From positions 1 to 15,933 of the forward strand of contig JBOICV010000041.1 of the NCBI GenBank assembly GCA_050740255.1: a stretch of 15,933 nt of DNA, given 5' to 3'. Below the pieces are notes generated by a model. That model was not told the origin of the DNA. It did no database searches and saw only the letters and a list, made by a program, of their open reading frames with translations. How positions within the stretch are numbered: position 1 is the first letter of the stretch; each line of letters starts with the position of its first letter. This stretch comes from JBOICV01 sp050740255. Its GTDB lineage: Bacteria > Pseudomonadota > Gammaproteobacteria > Nevskiales > JBOICV01. Shown here in pieces: positions 12,992 through 15,933 of the stretch. A program made the position numbers and the translations under genes.

Positions 12992-13195
12992 CTAAATATC
13001 GAATTCTCCGGCTTTTACCGGATGCTTCCGATAACCCTCCCTGTGCAACGCCTCCTGATGCCGGATTTTTTCGCGGCGCAACTCCGCGGCCAGGGTATTG
13101 CGGATAAGAGCCGATCGAGTGGTCTTGCGTAGGCGACTGAGCCGATCCACTGCCTTGAGCAGTAGCTCGTCTATGGTCATCTGGATGGTTTTCAT
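12992..13195 (-). CDS. Orphan ribbon-helix-helix antitoxin, MazE/CopG-like, C-terminally shortened
   Basis: DNA-binding antitoxin-like protein. ATG 13195 gives MKTIQMTIDELLLKAVDRLS (RHH beta strand and first helix), TTRSALIRNTLAAELRREKI (second helix) and the tail HREGYRKHPVKAGEFDI, then TAG at 12992. Relatives, from memory, continue after GEF-(S/D)-(D/V) with WEDEQVWG, the toxin-binding tail; here an amber codon stands where the first Trp is expected. No toxin gene follows: the next minus-strand 115 bases hold no intact frame before the ferredoxin gene. No good ribosome site precedes the start. It is either a solitary regulator or a decaying remnant. The larger frame through 13348 is not supported by the family start. 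Confidence 0.72.
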   Translation of the reverse strand: MKTIQMTIDELLLKAVDRLSRLRKTTRSALIRNTLAAELRREKIRHQEALHREGYRKHPVKAGEFDI

Positions 13196-13268
13196 CGATG
13201 TTGATAAGGATGCGGGGCCGTATCCACATGGGACAACCCAGCCGCCCCACGCAAGGTAGCACGCGTAC

Positions 13269-13709
13269 TCAGGGCAAATTCTCAACGTCCGCCAGGTCCT
13301 GATGCCTCCCTGTTGCACGCTTATTGCGCTTGAGGTTCTCCAGATCAATGAAGTTCACCGGAACACCGTCCAGCGTCAGCACTATGCGGCTTGCGTAGCA
13401 TGCGGAAAACTCCACGCCGTCAAGCGTAGTCAGCAGGTCAATCCGATGTGGCGGGTCGCCGAGCTGGATCACCCGGTTGGGTGTCGTGAAGTCTTTTTCA
13501 CTCAGCTTGATTTCGGCCAGTCCGAAATCGGCCAATGCCTTCAGGAGGTGACGCGCGTTGTCGGCGCTAGCCGCCACCCACATATCGAGATCTTTGGTGT
13601 AGCGCGGATGCCCGTGTGCGGCCACCGCATAGCCGCCAGCAATCAAATACCGGACGTTGTTAGCGTTTAACGATGCGACAAACTCTTTGAAGTCGCGGCT
13701 CAGATGCAT
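13269..13709 (-). CDS. Nucleotidyltransferase-fold protein (DUF6036/AbiEii-like), possible toxin of a two-gene module
   Basis: Predicted to transfer a nucleotide to an RNA or protein target. ATG 13709 is chosen because the family typically opens L(S)xDFKEFVxxLNxxxVRYLxxGGYA; ATG 13742 is an alternative. The 146-aa product has the GG motif in IAGGYAVAAHG (G25, G26), the metal pair in TKDLDMWV (D40, D42), the third acid in RIDLL (D91) and the tail IDLENLKRNKRATGRHQDLA typical of this group. It overlaps the upstream small gene by about 50 bases, implying translational coupling. The pair looks like a toxin-antitoxin or abortive-infection-type unit; that role is inferred from family and layout and is not shown by the sequence itself. 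Confidence 0.85.
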   Translation of the reverse strand: MHLSRDFKEFVASLNANNVRYLIAGGYAVAAHGHPRYTKDLDMWVAASADNARHLLKALADFGLAEIKLSEKDFTTPNRVIQLGDPPHRIDLLTTLDGVEFSACYASRIVLTLDGVPVNFIDLENLKRNKRATGRHQDLADVENLP

Positions 13710-13860
13710 CGTCCCACCCGTGAAACTCCTGAAGGATTGCATGGACCGCCGCCACGCGTTCGGCCATCGGCCGCGTGCGCCAATATTGTGACGGCTTTGG
13801 TTCGTCGCCCGAGCAATAAACCTGCACCGGAAACATCTGCTGCCGCTCCCCCTTGCTCAT
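13660..13860 (-). CDS. Small partner protein of the nucleotidyltransferase (66 aa)
   Basis: The product has a variable start (MSKGERQQMFPVQVYC) and a helical C-terminal half with RTRPMAERVAAVHAILQEFH and EPRLQRVCRIVKR. Genes with this MxxRVxxVxxLxxxF ... RLQRVxRI pattern commonly stand just upstream of DUF6036-type nucleotidyltransferases (from memory). An internal ATG at 13836 has a better ribosome site (GGGGGAG) than ATG 13860, so the true product may be 58 aa. Its 3' end overlaps the nucleotidyltransferase start. Function is unproven; an antitoxin or modification target of the enzyme is possible. Confidence 0.68.
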   Translation of the reverse strand: MSKGERQQMFPVQVYCSGDEPKPSQYWRTRPMAERVAAVHAILQEFHGWDDASEPRLQRVCRIVKR

Positions 13861-13894
13861 CGAGGTATTTTACTCCCTACCACCCACTCTCGCC

Positions 13895-15403
13895 CTACTC
13901 GAAAACGTAGTGCGAGAGCGGGAACGAACGGGATTGCCGGGCGGCGCGCCAGGAAGAACTCAGGCGCAGCAAGGTCGCCTCGCCGTGCTGGTTGAAGTAG
14001 TAGCTGTTTGAGCCAGCGCAGTTGCCGGCGGTGAACACCGTGTCGGCGTCGCGCTTCTTCATCGTCGCCATGTAGGCGTCCTTGCCCTCCTCCGTCACCT
14101 CGAAGAAGTTCGCGCCGCGGCGCTGCATCTCGCCGAGGCAGCGCTTGATGTGCCGCATCTGGTTTTCAATGGTGTTGAAGTAACAAAAGCCGCTGTAGCC
14201 GTAAGGCCCGTGGATACTGAACAGGTTCGGGAAGCCCGGCACGGTGATGCCTTCATAGGACTGGTAGTGGTTGCGGTTCCACCAGTCGCCCAGCTCCACA
14301 CCCTTCTTGCCGAACACGTCGAACGCCGGGAAGTTGCCCTTCTCCCAGAGATTGAAGCCGGTGGCCAGCACCAGCACGTCAATCGGCCGCCGCTTGCCGT
14401 CCATGGTCACGATCGCGTCGGGCTCGATCTTGGCGATGCTGTCGGTGACCAGCTCCACGTGCGGCAGCGTGAAGGTCTTGTAGTAGTGATTGGAGAAGGT
14501 CGGGCGCTTGCAGCCGAAGCTGTATTTCGGCGTGAGCTTCTCCCGCAATACCGGGTCCTTCACCTGCAGCTCCAGAAACTTTCTCGAACCCTTCTCGACC
14601 GCTTTCGTCAGGAACGGGAACTGCCGGTTGTGCAGCACGCCCGCCACCATCACGAATTCCAGGATGGAGTCGCTGATGAAGCGGAACAGGCGCTGCACGA
14701 TCGGAAATCTCGCGAAGGTCTTTTGCAGCACCGGCGAGAAGCGCGGATTGTTCTTCGGCAGCACCCAGATCGCCGTGCGCTGATACACATCCATGTGCGC
14801 GACTTGGCGCACGAGCTTCGGCAGCACCTGCACCGCGCTGGCGCCGGTGCCGATCATCGCCGTACGCTTGCCGGTCAGGTCAAAGCTGTGATCCCACTCG
14901 GCGGTGTGGATCACCTTGCCCGCGAAGCTGTCCACGCCCGGAATATCCGGCTTCTTGGGCTGTGACAGAAAGCCGGTGGCGAGAATCAGAAAGCGCGTCG
15001 TGACGGGCTTCTGTCCGGTCAGATATACCGTCCAGAACTTGCCCGCCTCGTCGTAAGCGACTTTCTCCACCGTGACCTTAAAGCGCATGTACTGGCGCAG
15101 GCCGTACTTGTCCGCGATGTGATTGGCATAAGCCATGATCTCGCGGCCCGGCGCGTACAAGCGCGACCAGTAAGGATTCGGCTCGAAGGAATAGGAATAG
15201 CTCAGCGACGCGATATCAACGGCCAGGCCCGGGTAAGTGTTCAGGTACCAGGTGCCGCCTAGGTCATCCGCGCGGTCCAGCATCAGGATCGACTTGATCC
15301 CCTGCCGCCCGAGCTGGATGGCGGCGCCCATACCGCCGAAGCCGGTGCCGACGATGACGGCTTCGTGGTCGAAGCCTTGAGCTAACTGGGTCTTGTTCTC
15401 CAT
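13895..15403 (-). CDS. Flavin-dependent monooxygenase, Baeyer-Villiger type
   Basis: FAD- and NADPH-dependent enzyme that would insert oxygen next to a ketone. The 502-aa product has the FAD-binding VIVGTGFGGMG (G19, G21, G24), the GGTWYLNTYPGLAVD block (49-63), the BVMO fingerprint FxGxxxHxxxWD in FAGKVIHTAEWD (160-171), the NADPH-binding IGTGASAVQ (184-192) and LATGFNLWEKG in the C-terminal half. The length is normal for class B type I monooxygenases. AGTAGG in the leader supports ATG 15403. It could act on steroid ketones together with the Rieske system at 5.5-6.9 kb, but those genes are 7 kb away and the link is inference. It converges on nothing and seems monocistronic. Confidence 0.9.
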   Translation of the reverse strand: MENKTQLAQGFDHEAVIVGTGFGGMGAAIQLGRQGIKSILMLDRADDLGGTWYLNTYPGLAVDIASLSYSYSFEPNPYWSRLYAPGREIMAYANHIADKYGLRQYMRFKVTVEKVAYDEAGKFWTVYLTGQKPVTTRFLILATGFLSQPKKPDIPGVDSFAGKVIHTAEWDHSFDLTGKRTAMIGTGASAVQVLPKLVRQVAHMDVYQRTAIWVLPKNNPRFSPVLQKTFARFPIVQRLFRFISDSILEFVMVAGVLHNRQFPFLTKAVEKGSRKFLELQVKDPVLREKLTPKYSFGCKRPTFSNHYYKTFTLPHVELVTDSIAKIEPDAIVTMDGKRRPIDVLVLATGFNLWEKGNFPAFDVFGKKGVELGDWWNRNHYQSYEGITVPGFPNLFSIHGPYGYSGFCYFNTIENQMRHIKRCLGEMQRRGANFFEVTEEGKDAYMATMKKRDADTVFTAGNCAGSNSYYFNQHGEATLLRLSSSWRAARQSRSFPLSHYVFE

Positions 15404-15520
15404 CGCATCAGCCTACTCCGACTTGCCGGCGGGGCATTGGCCTTGATGACAGCCGCCTATGGCGTGGCTGTCGCACTGAACAATGCGACTCCGACCCCAA
15501 TTTTCAGAATGCAATACTGC

Positions 15521-15534
15521 GACCAAAGTTGGTC
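15521..15534. promoter_or_regulatory. Perfect short palindrome upstream of the monooxygenase gene
   Basis: GACCAAAGTTGGTC is two inverted 6-base arms with a 2-base centre, and a third half-site TGGTC follows 4 bases later. It lies 118 bases upstream of the monooxygenase start and 29 bases after the stop of the next gene, where a promoter operator would be expected. No regulator gene is adjacent. Confidence 0.35.
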
Positions 15535-15562
15535 AAATTGGTCCCCAGTAAGAGGCTGCGGA

Positions 15563-15933
15563 TCACTCATTTGGAATCTTCCAGTTCTTGATCAGAACGA
15601 TTGTTGTCATAACAACGAGGTGACAGGAAAGCAAAAACAGTATCGACGAACCTACCCAAGTTTTCTCGAGCAGCGCTCGCAGCGCCCCAGTGAACCCGAT
15701 CGTGTCATCAGACACATCGATGCCCCAAATCATCATATAGAGCCCGCATAGCCCACCAAGGACAATCGCGCCAAGCTCCAATGGCCGCGCACGCGCCTTC
15801 AGTCTGAACAAGCGGTTGCAAATTGCAAAAAAGACGGGGGCAGTAGCTATGAAGTAGAAAAGTGAGAATGCCAGTTCCTCCTTATATGCGGTCGCGCGCG
15901 ACAGCACGTTCACCGAAGGAAAGATAGATGCAA
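15563..15933 (-). CDS. Integral membrane protein, 5' end beyond the window
   Basis: The frame is open to the window edge (it reads ASIFPSVNVLSRATAYKEEL at the start), so the gene probably begins outside; a GTG at 15913 is the only internal candidate start and lacks a clear ribosome site. Visible are about three hydrophobic segments: ELAFSLFYFIATAPVFFAIC, LGAIVLGGLCGLYMMIWGI and SSILFLLSCHLVVMTTIVLI, with a short polar loop (DVSDDTIGFTGALRALLEKT) between the last two. I do not recognise the family. Base composition appears less GC-rich than the neighbouring monooxygenase gene. Confidence 0.7.
   Translation of the reverse strand, partial: ASIFPSVNVLSRATAYKEELAFSLFYFIATAPVFFAICNRLFRLKARARPLELGAIVLGGLCGLYMMIWGIDVSDDTIGFTGALRALLEKTWVGSSILFLLSCHLVVMTTIVLIKNWKIPNE

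Noticed and set aside
13196..13348. Upstream extension of the antitoxin frame to 13348
   Set aside because: The family start is MKTIQMT at 13195, and the extension overlaps the end of the nucleotidyltransferase gene with no motif.
14150..14965. Long + strand frame (271 aa) opposite the flavin monooxygenase
   Set aside because: Antisense to a motif-complete gene, His/Arg/Val-rich composition typical of shadow translation.

Overview
The window is a GC-rich bacterial chromosome segment, most likely from a gammaproteobacterium. The support is the Pseudomonas/Xanthomonas-type REP repeats (core GTAGGAGCGGCTTTAGCCGC) with their RAYT transposase, a short CspA-type cold-shock protein, and steroid/hydrocarbon-type oxygenases of the sort seen in Nevskiales or Steroidobacter-like bacteria. 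The lineage is inferred from gene content only. There are no rRNA, tRNA, phage or CRISPR signals.

Left block (1-5000, all + strand): a glutamine-synthetase-family ligase, a membrane-bound class III nucleotidyl cyclase, a class I glutamine amidotransferase (PuuD/peptidase C26 type), a RAYT transposase, an SDR dehydrogenase and a small Lys-rich protein. The ligase plus amidotransferase pair resembles the gamma-glutamylation route of polyamine/amine catabolism (PuuA/PuuD logic), and the SDR could oxidise an intermediate. REP sequences sit at nearly every gene junction. One complete REP doublet (REPIN) lies in frame inside the synthetase gene, and another contains the start codon of the transposase.

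Middle block (5000-9500): a 107-bp MITE-like palindromic element between two tiny basic-protein genes; a ferredoxin and a KshA-like Rieske oxygenase on the minus strand, with a terminator-like hairpin between them; a membrane-anchored metallo-beta-lactamase-fold hydrolase; and, divergently, a lipoprotein PQQ-type sugar dehydrogenase followed by a tiny DUF3096-type membrane protein.

Right-middle block (9500-12320): four minus-strand genes: a secreted Tyr/Pro/His-rich protein, two paralogous small exported two-cysteine proteins, and an acyltransferase lying between the paralogs. Then come a VOC-fold protein (+) and a cold-shock gene (-), separated by a terminator.

Right block (12320-15933): a decayed SRPBCC-like fragment, a small Fer4_19-type ferredoxin, a shortened orphan MazE-like antitoxin, a nucleotidyltransferase with its small partner gene (a probable toxin-antitoxin-like pair), a Baeyer-Villiger-type flavin monooxygenase and a partial membrane protein at the edge.

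The most interesting signal is the REPIN/RAYT system: it has inserted into protein-coding sequence, supplies start and stop codons, and abuts ribosome binding sites. Second is the small islet of toxin-antitoxin-like genes at 12990-13860, where one antitoxin ends at an amber codon where the family has a tryptophan.
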